The notes under the pieces: generated by a model
Seen by the model: the letters and a program-made list of their open reading frames with translations, nothing else
The model's database searches: none
Told to the model about the DNA's origin: nothing
DNA from: Microvirga massiliensis
GTDB lineage: Bacteria > Pseudomonadota > Alphaproteobacteria > Rhizobiales > Beijerinckiaceae
Assembly: GCF_001006805.1 (NCBI RefSeq)
Contig: NZ_LN811361.1
Location: 67,248-131,247 of the forward strand
Direction of reading: 5' to 3'
Length of the DNA stretch: 64,000 bases
Part shown: in pieces, positions 17,440 through 26,017 of the stretch
Layout of the letters: each line of letters begins with the position of its first letter
How positions within the stretch are numbered: the stretch's first letter is position 1
Made by a program: the position numbers and the translations under genes

Positions 17440-17811
17440 ATGGCTCACGCGACCGCTCATCACGCAGCACCTCAAATCCATCACGCAGCGGCTCATGCCG
17501 AAGGACAGCAGCATCCGATCAAGCTGTATCTGGTGGTCTGGGCCTGGCTGTTCGTGCTCAGCACGATGTCGTATCTGGTCGACTACTTCCACCTGCACGG
17601 CTACCTCAGGTGGTCGCTGATCGTCCTGTTCATGGTCCTCAAGGCCGGCTTGATCGTGGCCGTGTTCATGCACATGGCCTGGGAGCGCCTGACGCTCGTC
17701 TATGCGATCCTGATCCCGCCTCTCGCGATCCTGGTCTTCGTCGCGATCATGGTGCTCGAATCCGACTACACCCTCCTGTCGCGGATGATCTTCTTCGCGA
17801 ACGGGGCGTAG
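17440..17811 (+). CDS. Cytochrome c oxidase subunit IV-like protein (COX4_pro/CyoD type)
   Basis: A 123-residue protein with a His/Ala-rich N-terminus (HATAHHAAPQIHHAAAHA) followed by three transmembrane helices; LKAGLIVAVFMHMAWE is the characteristic segment of prokaryotic subunit IV. GGGGAAGG precedes the ATG, 10 bases after coxP. The His-rich leader may be a metal-binding tail, but that is conjecture. Last gene of the oxidase operon; no assembly factor genes (ctaB, ctaG) are in the window. Confidence 0.83.
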   Translation: MAHATAHHAAPQIHHAAAHAEGQQHPIKLYLVVWAWLFVLSTMSYLVDYFHLHGYLRWSLIVLFMVLKAGLIVAVFMHMAWERLTLVYAILIPPLAILVFVAIMVLESDYTLLSRMIFFANGA

Positions 17812-17840
17812 GACGCATTTCGGTCGCCGCAGGCTTTCAT

Positions 17841-18070
17841 CGTCATGGCGAGCGCGGCGAAGCGATCCAGGAGCGTATCCGTCGACGGGTAGATTGCTTC
17901 GCCTCCGGCTCGCAATGACGGGGAGGTGGCGGAAAGGGCAGTGCATCACGCCTGCGCGCGCAAGGACGGCAGTGGGTCCGGCGCTACTCCGGTTCCGGCG
18001 CTGCGCCGCCCGCTCTCAGACCCTCTTCGTCATTGCGAACGAAGTGAAGCAATCTACCCCTCGACGGAAT
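17841..18070 (+). repeat. Composite dispersed palindromic repeat, copy 1
   Basis: The region from coxP-operon end to the DUF2189 gene holds no gene but a composite repeat. The core at 17841-17920 starts CGTCATGGCGAGCG and ends GCTCGCAATGACG, so its ends are inverted repeats. A flank with GCAGTGCATCACGCC follows, then a second core at 18027-18068. The same succession, in reverse orientation and with roughly 80 percent identity by eye, occurs at 32160-32380, and a single core at 61798-61878. REP/MITE-like intergenic elements of this kind are common in Hyphomicrobiales. Confidence 0.75.
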
Positions 18071-18243
18071 GAGTGGCACACCGCCGTCCGTGGCTCACGA
18101 GAGCAGGCCGCAATAGGACTCCTGGCCTGATCGCTGCGGCCTCTTGTTCAATCCTCGACCAGCGCAGCGCCGCAACTCGCCCCCAAAAAGCTCAGCCGGG
18201 ATCATGTCCCGGTTGGCATACGCGCGAAACTGGATCGGCGAAT

Positions 18244-19068
18244 CTATTCAGTCGCCGCCAGTTCCTGATCGACATCGCGCTCGACGACCTTTCGGTAGAG
18301 ATGCCACGTGGCGTGCCCCAGCACGGGTACGACGACGGCCAAACCGGCGAGGAACGGCACGCTTCCGATGATCAGCAATCCGGCGACGATCAAGCCCCAG
18401 ATGGCCATGGTCTTCGGATTCTCCATCACCGCCTTGACGGAGGTCTCGACGGCAATACCGGCGCCCACGTCGCGGTCGAGCAACAGCGGGAATGAAACGA
18501 CGCTGATGGCGAGGACAACGACTGCGAAGACCAGCCCCACGATGTGCCCCAAGATGATCAGTGCCCAACCGCGCGGTGTCGTGAGCACCTCACCGAGAAA
18601 AGCTGGGTAGGATTGCGGCGCATAATTGCCATAGAGCCAACTGTAGAGCATCTCCGCTGCGCCGATCCAGGCGGCGAAGATGGCCATCAGCAGGAGGCCC
18701 AGTGCGAAAATCGAGGGAATCGAGGGCGCACGCAGAATGTCGAACGCATGTTGCCAGGACGTATCCAAACCGAGTTCACGCCGTCGGCTGATCTCATAGA
18801 GTCCGATCGCCGCGAAGGGACCGATCAGGGCGAAGCCGGAGACCAGCGGGAACACCAGGTGCATCGATTCTTCGCTGAACGTCAGGGCGGCCAGGCAAAG
18901 TCCAGCGATCGGGTAGAGCATACCCAGGAAGACCAGATGAGATGGCTTGGCCTTGAAGTCCTCGAATCCTCTGGCGAGAGCATCCCAGAGGTCATCCGTG
19001 TCGATCGTTCTTACTCTCGGTCGGGTTATCGTCTCGTGCGCACCGGCAATTACATGAAAGTTTGCCAT
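18244..19068 (-). CDS. DUF2189 family integral membrane protein
   Basis: A 274-residue membrane protein with about six transmembrane helices. The segment DDLWDALARGFEDFKAKPSH followed by LVFLGMLYPIAGL, and LYEISRRRELGLDTSWQHAF between the second and third helices, are typical of DUF2189. GGGAGG lies 7 bases before the ATG at 19068; the open frame reaches 19863 but the upstream part has no family likeness. Function unknown, though relatives are often near respiratory genes, as here next to the oxidase operon. Confidence 0.82.
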   Translation of the reverse strand: MANFHVIAGAHETITRPRVRTIDTDDLWDALARGFEDFKAKPSHLVFLGMLYPIAGLCLAALTFSEESMHLVFPLVSGFALIGPFAAIGLYEISRRRELGLDTSWQHAFDILRAPSIPSIFALGLLLMAIFAAWIGAAEMLYSWLYGNYAPQSYPAFLGEVLTTPRGWALIILGHIVGLVFAVVVLAISVVSFPLLLDRDVGAGIAVETSVKAVMENPKTMAIWGLIVAGLLIIGSVPFLAGLAVVVPVLGHATWHLYRKVVERDVDQELAATE

Positions 19069-19508
19069 GAGAATGCCTCCCAGGAAGGGTTCGGAATAGC
19101 TACCCCCCGTCACGGTGCCGGCATGGCGGCTGGCAACGCGAACCGCGATCTGCACACAAATAACCATACACGCGAGCGCCGCTCGTGTCGCCCCACATTG
19201 CACTCCGGGACGCAGTTTATGGCGGCATCCTCTCTCGGACGGAGGTAGGGCGGTCGCGCGTGGTCGCGAACAATGGCGGAGCAGTCGGCTTGCTATCTTC
19301 ATGCCGCCTGGTGTCAGACGCAGGTTATCCTGCAGCAGCCGGTCGAAATTCGGCAATGACATCTCTCGCCGACATTGGATCCGCGAAGGCAGCCGGACCC
19401 GGTAGGTGCCATTGCCCTGCCGTCGCTGTAAGAAGCGACGTGAGTCGGCCCTCTCAGGGGGGCTCTGCTCAACTGGACCGAAGCGATCAATCGTGAAGGA
19501 AAGGCCGA
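19069..19508. other. Divergent intergenic region, nothing recognised
   Basis: About 440 bases between the divergently transcribed DUF2189 and monooxygenase-fold genes. It must hold both promoters. I see no EcfG-type site, no strong hairpin and no convincing small gene. Confidence 0.35.
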
Positions 19509-19808
19509 ATGATACTGGAAATTGCTCAAATCGACGTGAAAAGCGGCATGGAAGCCGAGTTCGAGGCCGGCGTAGCCAAGGCCGTCCCACTCTTTCAGCG
19601 TGCGAAAGGTTGCGCGGGAATGGAACTTCAGCGCTCGATCGAAAGGCCGAACCGGTATCGTCTCTTCGTCCGCTGGGAAACCCTGGAGAATCATACTGTC
19701 GACTTCCGTGGTTCGGCAGACTTCCAGAGTTGGCGCAGCCTAGTCGGCCACTGCTTTGAGGCACCTCCCGACGTCGAGCACACGCAAGTCGTCCAGCGCG
19801 GCTTCTGA
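19509..19808 (+). CDS. Antibiotic biosynthesis monooxygenase (ABM) domain protein
   Basis: A 99-residue ferredoxin-like fold protein: an N-terminal strand (MILEIAQIDVKSGMEAEFEA), a helix, and the LFVRWETLENH and FRGSADFQSWRSLVG segments typical of ABM/YgiN-like proteins. Members act as small monooxygenases, haem-degrading enzymes or simple stress proteins, and usually dimerise. GAAGGAAAGG precedes the ATG. Apparently monocistronic. No catalytic assignment is possible from sequence alone. Confidence 0.8.
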   Translation: MILEIAQIDVKSGMEAEFEAGVAKAVPLFQRAKGCAGMELQRSIERPNRYRLFVRWETLENHTVDFRGSADFQSWRSLVGHCFEAPPDVEHTQVVQRGF

Positions 19809-19893
19809 AAAGCGGATCAACGGAAACACTCCATCTTGCTGGTGCTGGGGCTTGGCAAGCCAAAACTCCTGTTCCGCAGGTCCGCGGTACCGT

Positions 19894-21450
19894 TCAGGTC
19901 CCCACCCGATGTCGCAAGGCTCGCTCCAGCAGCAAGGTCGGCGCGAGGGCGATGGCGAACACGACGGCCGTGATCAGGAACCCGTCCTGGTACGCCGTCG
20001 TGCTTGCCTGCGCATAGATGGCCTGCCCCAGAAACCAGATCGCAGCGGGCGCCTGCTGCCATGACGGGAGACCAAGCTGGCCCATGAGGCCACCGACCTG
20101 AGCGATCAGCGAGAGTGCCGCGGGATTGTCGGGCGTCTGCGTCGCCGTCAACACGTCGGCATGGAACAGCGAGCGCTGTTCCAATACGACCGTCAGAAGG
20201 TTTACGCCGAACGCGCCTCCGAGTTGGCGCATGAAATTCATCGCCCCGGACCCTTGGGAGATCAGAGCCCGAGGCAGAACGCCGAGCGACCCCGCGCTCA
20301 GAGCCGGAAACACGAGCCCCAGGCCGACGCGGCTCAGAGCGGTCCACCAGGCCAGCATCCAGAACGTCGTGTTGATATCGACATTGGCGCTCAGATATGA
20401 GGACCAGGCAAAGATCGCGAGGCCGACTCCGATCAGGATTCCGCTCGAGATCCTGTCGCTGAGGCGCCCTGCGATCGGGAAAACGACGACGAGCGCGAAG
20501 CCCGCCGGCATCAGCAGCAACCCAGCCAATGTCGGCGTGTAGCCCTGGATCGTCTGCACGAATTGGGGAACCAGGAACGTCGACCCGAACAGGCCTGCAC
20601 CCAGGACAAAGCTTACGACAGAAGCCGCCGCAAATGCGCCGTTCATGAAGAGCCGCATGTCGAGCAGCGGCTTCGGGTTTCGCCATTGCCACCACACGAA
20701 GGCAAGAGCCAAGATCAGGCCAAGGATCCCGCCGAGGAGAATCAGATCGGACGCCCATCCCTGCTTCTGCCCGTTCGAGAGCGTGCTGAGAACGACAACC
20801 AGGAAAAGCGACAAAAGGCTGAACCCGATCCAGTCGAAGTTCGGACGGGGGCCGGTTTCCTGACGGGTCTGCAGAAACATGCAGCCGAGCGCCATCCCGA
20901 TCAGTCCGAAGGGCACGCCGAGATAGAACACGAAACGCCAGCTGAAACTGTCCATCAGGACGCCGCCGACATAGGGGCCGAGCGCTGGGGCCAGGACGAC
21001 GCCGATCCCGAAGATGCCCATGGCGGAACCGCGCTTCTCCGGTGGGAACACCTGGAAGACGATTGTCATGGTCAGCGGCTGGATGATGCCGGCCGCCGCC
21101 CCTTGGAGGATACGGGCGAGGATCAGCGTGTTCTCGTCCGGCGCCAGGCCACCCAGGATGGAGGCGGCCGCAAAGAGACCCAGCGCGCCGACGATGGTCG
21201 CGCGCTGGCCGAAGGCGCGATCCGCCCAGGCAGCCACCAGCATGGTTGCCGTCATGGCGGCAAGGAACGCCGTCGACAGCCACTGCGCTTTCGCCTGATC
21301 GATCCCGAACGCGCCCATGACATCGGGCAGCGCGACGTTCACGATCGTCGTGGAAAGTGCAACCGCGATGGCAGCAACCATCGCGGTCCCGGTAGCCCAC
21401 CAGCGGTAGACGGAGCCGAATCGGGCGAAGAGATCCTCAGTCGATTGCAT
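19894..21450 (-). CDS. DHA2-family MFS multidrug efflux transporter (EmrB-like)
   Basis: A 518-residue transporter with about 14 transmembrane helices, as expected for the DHA2 (EmrB/QacA) family. Motifs seen are STTIVNVALPDVMG in helix 1, WLSTAFLAAMTATMLVA, the motif A variant WADRAFGQRA, and motif C GIGVVLAPALGPYVGG. It partners with the HlyD-like protein encoded immediately upstream; their genes overlap by 14 bases. Together with the MarR regulator they form a classical drug/aromatic-acid efflux operon. Confidence 0.9.
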   Translation of the reverse strand: MQSTEDLFARFGSVYRWWATGTAMVAAIAVALSTTIVNVALPDVMGAFGIDQAKAQWLSTAFLAAMTATMLVAAWADRAFGQRATIVGALGLFAAASILGGLAPDENTLILARILQGAAAGIIQPLTMTIVFQVFPPEKRGSAMGIFGIGVVLAPALGPYVGGVLMDSFSWRFVFYLGVPFGLIGMALGCMFLQTRQETGPRPNFDWIGFSLLSLFLVVVLSTLSNGQKQGWASDLILLGGILGLILALAFVWWQWRNPKPLLDMRLFMNGAFAAASVVSFVLGAGLFGSTFLVPQFVQTIQGYTPTLAGLLLMPAGFALVVVFPIAGRLSDRISSGILIGVGLAIFAWSSYLSANVDINTTFWMLAWWTALSRVGLGLVFPALSAGSLGVLPRALISQGSGAMNFMRQLGGAFGVNLLTVVLEQRSLFHADVLTATQTPDNPAALSLIAQVGGLMGQLGLPSWQQAPAAIWFLGQAIYAQASTTAYQDGFLITAVVFAIALAPTLLLERALRHRVGT

Positions 21451-22663
21451 CGATGGTGACTTCGACCATCATTCCGGGCCGGAGCAGATCGTCCTGTTGC
21501 TCGACCGAAATCCGCACCGGAAGACGCTGTGCCACCTTGGTGAAGTTCCCGCTCGGATTCGGGCTCGGCAACAGGGCGAACTGGCTCGTCGCAGCCTGTC
21601 CCAGCCGCACGACTTCGCCTTTGAACTCATGCCCGGGATAGGCATCGACCGTGACCACTGCCCTCGCCCCGGCTTTGATCCTGGCGAAGTCCGTTTCCTT
21701 CACGTTCGCATCCACCCAGACATTGTGCGGGTCGTGGTACATGAAGAGACGCGTGCCGGGCGTAACGTATTCACCTACATCCACGAAAACGGCATCGATC
21801 ACGCCGTCGAATGAAGCGGAGACCTTGCGTTCTTCGAGATCGATCCGCTGCTGCTCGCGGCGCGAGATCTGGGCAGAGCGCTGTGCGTTCAGAACCTCGA
21901 TTTGCCGCTCGAGCAGATCGACCTGCGCGAGATCCGCTTCGACGACTCGCAAATCGGCTTTGGCCGATTCGACGCCTGCCCGCGCCTGGAGAACGGCCTG
22001 TTCGGCACTCACGAGGCTCGTCCGGATTTCGTCGAAGCGCTGCTCGGAGACGATTTGACGGTGATGGAGCGAATTCGCGCGCTCGCTCTCACTGCGCGCC
22101 TGCTCGAGGTCGGCTTCACGAGCGCGGAGTCCGGCTTCGGCACTCGCCACGCGCGAGCGAGCCGCGTCGAGACGGCTTTGCGTCTGGCTGCGCACCATCG
22201 CCTGTTGCGCCCTCAGGCGCTCCTGGTCGGCATCGATCCGCCCGATTTCCGCATCGATCTCCTGGAGTTTCAATTCGGCTGCCCGGCGGTCGATCGCTGC
22301 AAGGCTGTCGCCTTTCCGGACCGTATCCCCCGCCAGGATCGGCAGCGCCGTCACGGTGCCTACGGATTGGCTGCTGACGGTCACGATGTTCCCCGCAATA
22401 CGCGAGTCATTGACGTAGACGTGGCTCCAGCGGGCGACGATCCAGTCCCCAGCCAAGGCCCCACATCCGGCAAGGATCGTTGTAGCAATCAGGAACTGTC
22501 CGAGACGCTTGCCAAGCTTCCCGGAAGATCGGGATTGCCTGCTTGCTATGGGGGCGGCAGGTCCCGGAGACCTCGCTTCCTCGGGCTGTAGTGCCAGACC
22601 GGAATCGGCCCCAGCTTCGCCCGTTCCCGCATCGACCGGGCGCACTATCCTGAGTTCAGCCAT
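21437..22663 (-). CDS. HlyD/EmrA family membrane fusion protein
   Basis: A 408-residue periplasmic adaptor. After a polar N-terminus there is one transmembrane helix (about residues 53-75, FLIATTILAGCGALAGDWIV), a lipoyl half-motif, a long coiled-coil hairpin (residues 130-260, rich in Glu, Arg, Gln, Ala), a second half-motif and a beta-barrel containing VWVDANVKETDFARI, the typical EmrA signature. It links the MFS pump to an outer-membrane channel. The gene start overlaps the marR stop by 8 bases. Confidence 0.9.
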   Translation of the reverse strand: MAELRIVRPVDAGTGEAGADSGLALQPEEARSPGPAAPIASRQSRSSGKLGKRLGQFLIATTILAGCGALAGDWIVARWSHVYVNDSRIAGNIVTVSSQSVGTVTALPILAGDTVRKGDSLAAIDRRAAELKLQEIDAEIGRIDADQERLRAQQAMVRSQTQSRLDAARSRVASAEAGLRAREADLEQARSESERANSLHHRQIVSEQRFDEIRTSLVSAEQAVLQARAGVESAKADLRVVEADLAQVDLLERQIEVLNAQRSAQISRREQQRIDLEERKVSASFDGVIDAVFVDVGEYVTPGTRLFMYHDPHNVWVDANVKETDFARIKAGARAVVTVDAYPGHEFKGEVVRLGQAATSQFALLPSPNPSGNFTKVAQRLPVRISVEQQDDLLRPGMMVEVTIDAID

Positions 22664-23117
22664 GCGCCACAGCCTCTTCGACCTGAGTCGCGGATGTGGA
22701 GAGATTCGCGCGCATCATCAGGAGAATTTCGGTGAGCCGCTCGCGATCCGCATCCGGAACGCCTGCTAGAGCCTCGCTCCGCGTTTCGGCGCCGATCGCC
22801 CGAATTCTCTCGAGGAGCGGGTGGGCCTGCTCGGTGAGGTAGAGCAGTCGAACACGCCTGTCGGTTGCGTGATGCCGCCTCTCGATCAACCCGGAAGCCT
22901 GAAGACGGTCCAGGATCCGAACCAGGGTGATCGGTTCGACCTCGAGAATTTCCGCCAAGGCTCCCTGGTGGATGCCCTCGTGGCGGGCAAGGTGTGCGAG
23001 GACCTGCCATTGCGATCGCGTCAGCCCGAGACCGCGGGCCTTCTGCTCAAAACGCTTCCTTAGAAGACGGGCGGTGTCGTGCAGGACAAAGCCAAGATTA
23101 CGGTCAGGATCATTCAT
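22656..23117 (-). CDS. MarR family transcriptional regulator
   Basis: A 153-residue winged-helix regulator (from ATG at 23117; alternatives ATG 23132 and GTG 23153). The recognition region reads GALAEILEVEPITLVRILDR and the wing ATDRRVRLLYLTEQ, both typical of MarR. It likely represses the efflux genes that follow in the same operon and itself. The GTG at 23153 falls inside the palindromic operator candidate at 23141-23164, which makes the two internal ATGs better starts. Confidence 0.88.
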   Translation of the reverse strand: MNDPDRNLGFVLHDTARLLRKRFEQKARGLGLTRSQWQVLAHLARHEGIHQGALAEILEVEPITLVRILDRLQASGLIERRHHATDRRVRLLYLTEQAHPLLERIRAIGAETRSEALAGVPDADRERLTEILLMMRANLSTSATQVEEAVAHG

Positions 23118-23140
23118 GTCGCGGTCTATCATATGCACAA

Positions 23141-23164
23141 CTAATATAAGCACGCCTATAATAG
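23141..23164. promoter_or_regulatory. Candidate MarR operator palindrome
   Basis: A 24-bp AT-rich imperfect palindrome reading CTAATATAAGCA / CGCCTATAATAG, with 9 of 12 base pairs symmetric, lies 24 bases upstream of the preferred marR start. Size, symmetry and position fit a MarR-family autoregulatory operator, and its TATAAT-like half may coincide with the -10 box. Confidence 0.6.
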
Positions 23165-23387
23165 GGCAAGCCTTCTAAGCAGGCGCACACGGCTTTTCGC
23201 CAAGAGAGCAGATGGCAGCGATAAGGGGCCGACGATGCATCCCGGCCAAGCCGCACTGTGCCAATCCGGTTCGAGCCGCCCCCTTCCCTTTCCAGACCGT
23301 TTGGCGCAGAGGGCGACGGACATCGCGACACTCGCCCTATCCCGCCCCTTCCCTTTCGCGTTCATGCTCCACTCTTCAGACGGTCCA

Positions 23388-24062
23388 ATGTACTTTCAGA
23401 CTGCCGTCACGGTGCTCGACTGGTTCGGGATCGTCGTCTTTGCGGTCTCGGGGGCACTGGTCGCGTCCCGCAAGCAAATGGACATTGTCGGTTTCGCCCT
23501 ACTCGGGACCGCGACGGGGATCGGTGGCGGCACAGTGCGGGACCTGCTACTCGGGCGCCTCCCGGTCTTCTGGGTTCAGGAGCCGGCCTATCTCGTGACC
23601 TGCGTGGTCGTGTCCTGCATCGTCTTCTTCACGGCTCACATTCCGGGTTCGCGCTACAGGCTCCTACTCTGGTTCGATGCCGTTGGCCTTGCCCTCTTCG
23701 CCGTGGTCGGGGCCGAAAAAGCGCTCGAGAGCGGGGCAAACCCGGTCGTCGCGGTGACCATGGGTGTGATCACGGGAACGTTCGGGGGCGTGATCCGGGA
23801 CGTCCTGGGCGCCGAGAGCCCCGTCGTGCTCAGCCGGGAGGTCTATGTCACCGCCGCACTTCTCGGCGCCGTAGTGTTCACCGCCGCCATCGGAGCCGGC
23901 CTTCCACGCGAGATTGCGATCGGAGCCGGCCTGACGGCCGGATTCTCGCTACGAGGCGCAGCCCTCTATCGCGGATGGTCGCTGCCACGGTATAAGCCGC
24001 GTCCGGGGCGCACCCTGGCCGAGTTGCAGAAGCACGGCTCCCTTGCAAGGCGCGACGATTGA
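23388..24062 (+). CDS. TRIC/UPF0126 family cation channel-like membrane protein
   Basis: A 224-residue protein with two copies of the UPF0126 (glycine transporter/TRIC) unit. The repeated signature is GTATGIGGGTVRDLLLG in the first half and MGVITGTFGGVIRDVLG in the second, giving seven helices in an inverted topology. Prokaryotic TRIC proteins are trimeric K+ channels. The ATG at 23388 is the best match to family starts; the frame is open upstream to 23235 and no strong ribosome-binding site is seen, so the start is uncertain. Confidence 0.82.
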   Translation: MYFQTAVTVLDWFGIVVFAVSGALVASRKQMDIVGFALLGTATGIGGGTVRDLLLGRLPVFWVQEPAYLVTCVVVSCIVFFTAHIPGSRYRLLLWFDAVGLALFAVVGAEKALESGANPVVAVTMGVITGTFGGVIRDVLGAESPVVLSREVYVTAALLGAVVFTAAIGAGLPREIAIGAGLTAGFSLRGAALYRGWSLPRYKPRPGRTLAELQKHGSLARRDD

Positions 24063-24174
24063 CCGCCGCCCGGCAGCCCCGGGGCGACAACTTGCGGCGC
24101 ACGTGCCAAATCAGGTGGCCAGCCGGATTCACTTTCGGCAATATGCCGGTGGCTCTCCCTCAGAGGAATCACTT

Positions 24175-24354
24175 GTGAACCGCGACCTTGCCATCCTGCT
24201 TGCCATCACCCTCGTGCCGGCATTTCTCGTGCTCGCTGCTCTCGGCGCAATATCGGGAATCGACCTCGTCACGCCGACCGTCATGATTGTCGTGTTCACA
24301 GTCTTTATCCTGGGCGCGCTCTTCGAGATCAGACGCCTCGTCGACCAGCCGTGA
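24175..24354 (+). CDS. Small two-helix membrane protein
   Basis: A 59-residue protein starting at GTG with AGAGGA 7 bases upstream. Two hydrophobic segments are visible (AILLAITLVPAFLVLAALGA and TPTVMIVVFTVFILGALF) and the tail is charged (EIRRLVDQP). No known family. It sits 112 bases after the TRIC-like gene and may be cotranscribed. Confidence 0.5.
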   Translation: MNRDLAILLAITLVPAFLVLAALGAISGIDLVTPTVMIVVFTVFILGALFEIRRLVDQP

Positions 24355-24400
24355 CCCGAGCAAGCGCGAACGAGGTCCATTACCAGCGGCACACGAGGCC

Positions 24401-24814
24401 TCAGTAACCTGCCCATAGTCCCGGCGTGGCGATCTCGAGCAGATGCCCGTCGGGATCACGGAAATAGACGCTGACTCCGCCCCGCGGCCATTGGGTGCGC
24501 CCTTCGAGGTCGACCCCGGCACGGGTGAGATGCTGCTGCCATTCTTCCAGCTCGTCCGCCCGAATCGAAAAGGCGACGTGCATCGGCCCTTGGCCGTCGT
24601 GAGGCGGGATCGAACCACCCGGTGTCTCAATGGGCTCGAGAGACTGGCCTTGGGGAAAAAGGAGGAGAACGCCGTTGCCGCCGACATCGAACGCGCGCAT
24701 GCGGTGATCGGCGTGGATGCAGCGCAGCCCAAGGATGGTGTCGTAAAAGGCAGCGGCCCTCTCGAGATCGGCGACGTAGAGAACGGTTTCGAGCACTCGT
24801 TCCAGCTTGGGCAT
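24401..24814 (-). CDS. VOC superfamily (glyoxalase/dioxygenase-like) protein
   Basis: A 137-residue vicinal oxygen chelate protein with paired beta-alpha-beta units: LERVLETVLYVADLERAAAF at the start, MHVAFSI in the middle and VYFRDPDGHLLEIATP at the end. The histidine in MHVAF and the glutamate in HLLEI are the usual metal ligands. It could be a glyoxalase-like or antibiotic-resistance-like enzyme; the substrate is not evident. Convergent with the small membrane protein gene. Confidence 0.82.
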   Translation of the reverse strand: MPKLERVLETVLYVADLERAAAFYDTILGLRCIHADHRMRAFDVGGNGVLLLFPQGQSLEPIETPGGSIPPHDGQGPMHVAFSIRADELEEWQQHLTRAGVDLEGRTQWPRGGVSVYFRDPDGHLLEIATPGLWAGY

Positions 24815-24950
24815 GTTTCTCTCCCGAATCCTGCAGGCGTGACCCGGCGCCGATAAGCGTGCTCGATCATATCGCTATGCCCCGATAGAGGGCCATCCTG
24901 GGCCTGACGGTCCGTGCGTCTCTCGGCGAGAGCCAGGCTCGGGAGGGAGC

Positions 24951-24976
24951 GGAACCCGAGATCCATTCCCATCGTT
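24951..24976 (+). promoter_or_regulatory. EcfG-type promoter of the FMN reductase gene
   Basis: GGAAC at 24951-24955 is followed by 17 bases and CGTT (GTT at 24974-24976), the full EcfG consensus with the longer permitted spacer. It lies 36 bases before the TTG start at 25012, so the leader would be about 30 bases and would contain AAGGAG. Confidence 0.55.
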
Positions 24977-25011
24977 CCAACGGACAGCATGACCACGCAA
25001 AGGAGTCCACG

Positions 25012-25587
25012 TTGCGCAGCAAGCTTCACGTTGTCATTTGCAGCACCCGTCCGGGGCGAGTTGGCCCAACCGTTGCGCACTGGTTCCATGAGGTCGCGAT
25101 CGAACATGATCAATTCGATGTAGCCTTAGTCGATTTGGCCGAGTTCAACCTGCCTCTCTTCGACGAACCCAAACATCCTCGGCTGCAGCAATATCAGCAC
25201 GAGCACACAAAGCGCTGGGCCGCGAGCGTGAATGCGGCGGATGCATTCGTCTTTGTGACGCCGGAATACAATCATGGCCCTCCGCCGTCGCTGCTCAACG
25301 TCTTGAATTACGTCTATCTCGAGTGGAATTACAAACCGGCAGGCTTCGTGAGCTACGGCGGCATGTCCGGAGGCATGCGCGCGGTGCAGGTCGAAAAGCT
25401 CACGCTGACGACGCTGAAGGTGGTGCCGATTATAGAATCCGTGGTGGTTTCGATGGTCTCGCAGTACATTGAGGGTGGCGCGTTCAAGCCGAACGACATC
25501 CAGTCCGATGCGGCCATCGCGATGCTCAACGAACTCGCGCGGTGGGCCGAGTGCCTGAAACCGATGCGAAACCATTCGGCGAAGTGA
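25012..25587 (+). CDS. NADPH-dependent FMN reductase family protein
   Basis: A 191-residue flavodoxin-like protein. The FMN phosphate loop is CSTRPGRVGPTVAHW and the flavin ring contacts are TPEYNHGPPPSLLNVLNY and SYGGMSGG, as in ArsH/YieF/SsuE-type quinone or FMN reductases. The start is TTG with AAAGGAG 8 bases upstream. Enzymes of this type reduce quinones or chromate and lower oxidative stress, which fits an EcfG-type promoter just upstream. Confidence 0.85.
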   Translation: MRSKLHVVICSTRPGRVGPTVAHWFHEVAIEHDQFDVALVDLAEFNLPLFDEPKHPRLQQYQHEHTKRWAASVNAADAFVFVTPEYNHGPPPSLLNVLNYVYLEWNYKPAGFVSYGGMSGGMRAVQVEKLTLTTLKVVPIIESVVVSMVSQYIEGGAFKPNDIQSDAAIAMLNELARWAECLKPMRNHSAK

Positions 25588-25798
25588 GCGCCGCGCACGC
25601 ATCTCGAATCGGCAGGTGTCCGAACACTGTTCTCACCCCACGACAGATTGATTCGCATCGACGAAGAGCGGCGTGGTGAGCACGAGCCGAATTCGGCATT
25701 TTATCCTTACAATTCACAACTCGTTTACCATCGCCCCATTTTGACCCGAATCGCGCCGTTCTTATCCGCCTGACGCAGCGGAAGCATGGAGACCAGCG

Positions 25799-26017
25799 AT
25801 GGCGAGGGATGGCAGACTTGTCGATCGGGCTCCGCTCCAGTCGGATGCAGAGCTTCTTCGCGCCATCCGCGACGATCTCCACATCGTTTATGACGTTATC
25901 CTGCAGCGTCCGCCCCCGAACAACGTTCGCGCATTGCTCTCACGCCTGGATCGCGAACCGGTCATGTGCGATCGGAAGGAGCGTGCCTGTGGCGAAGTCG
26001 AAGTACTTCGCTCATAA
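25799..26017 (+). CDS. NepR-like small protein (possible anti-sigma factor)
   Basis: A 72-residue protein starting at ATG with GGAGA 8 bases upstream. Its centre, LLRAIRDDLHIVYDVI, followed by a P-x-P turn (RPPPNN) and VRALLSRLDRE, follows the NepR pattern L-x-x-x-Y-D-x-x-x-x-x-P-x-P-x-x-[FV]-x-x-L-L-x-x-L. NepR binds and inhibits the general stress sigma factor EcfG and is released by phosphorylated PhyR. Here it is orphan: no phyR or ecfG gene is adjacent. The likeness is by eye and the C-terminal 20 residues do not match, so this is tentative. Confidence 0.5.
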   Translation: MARDGRLVDRAPLQSDAELLRAIRDDLHIVYDVILQRPPPNNVRALLSRLDREPVMCDRKERACGEVEVLRS

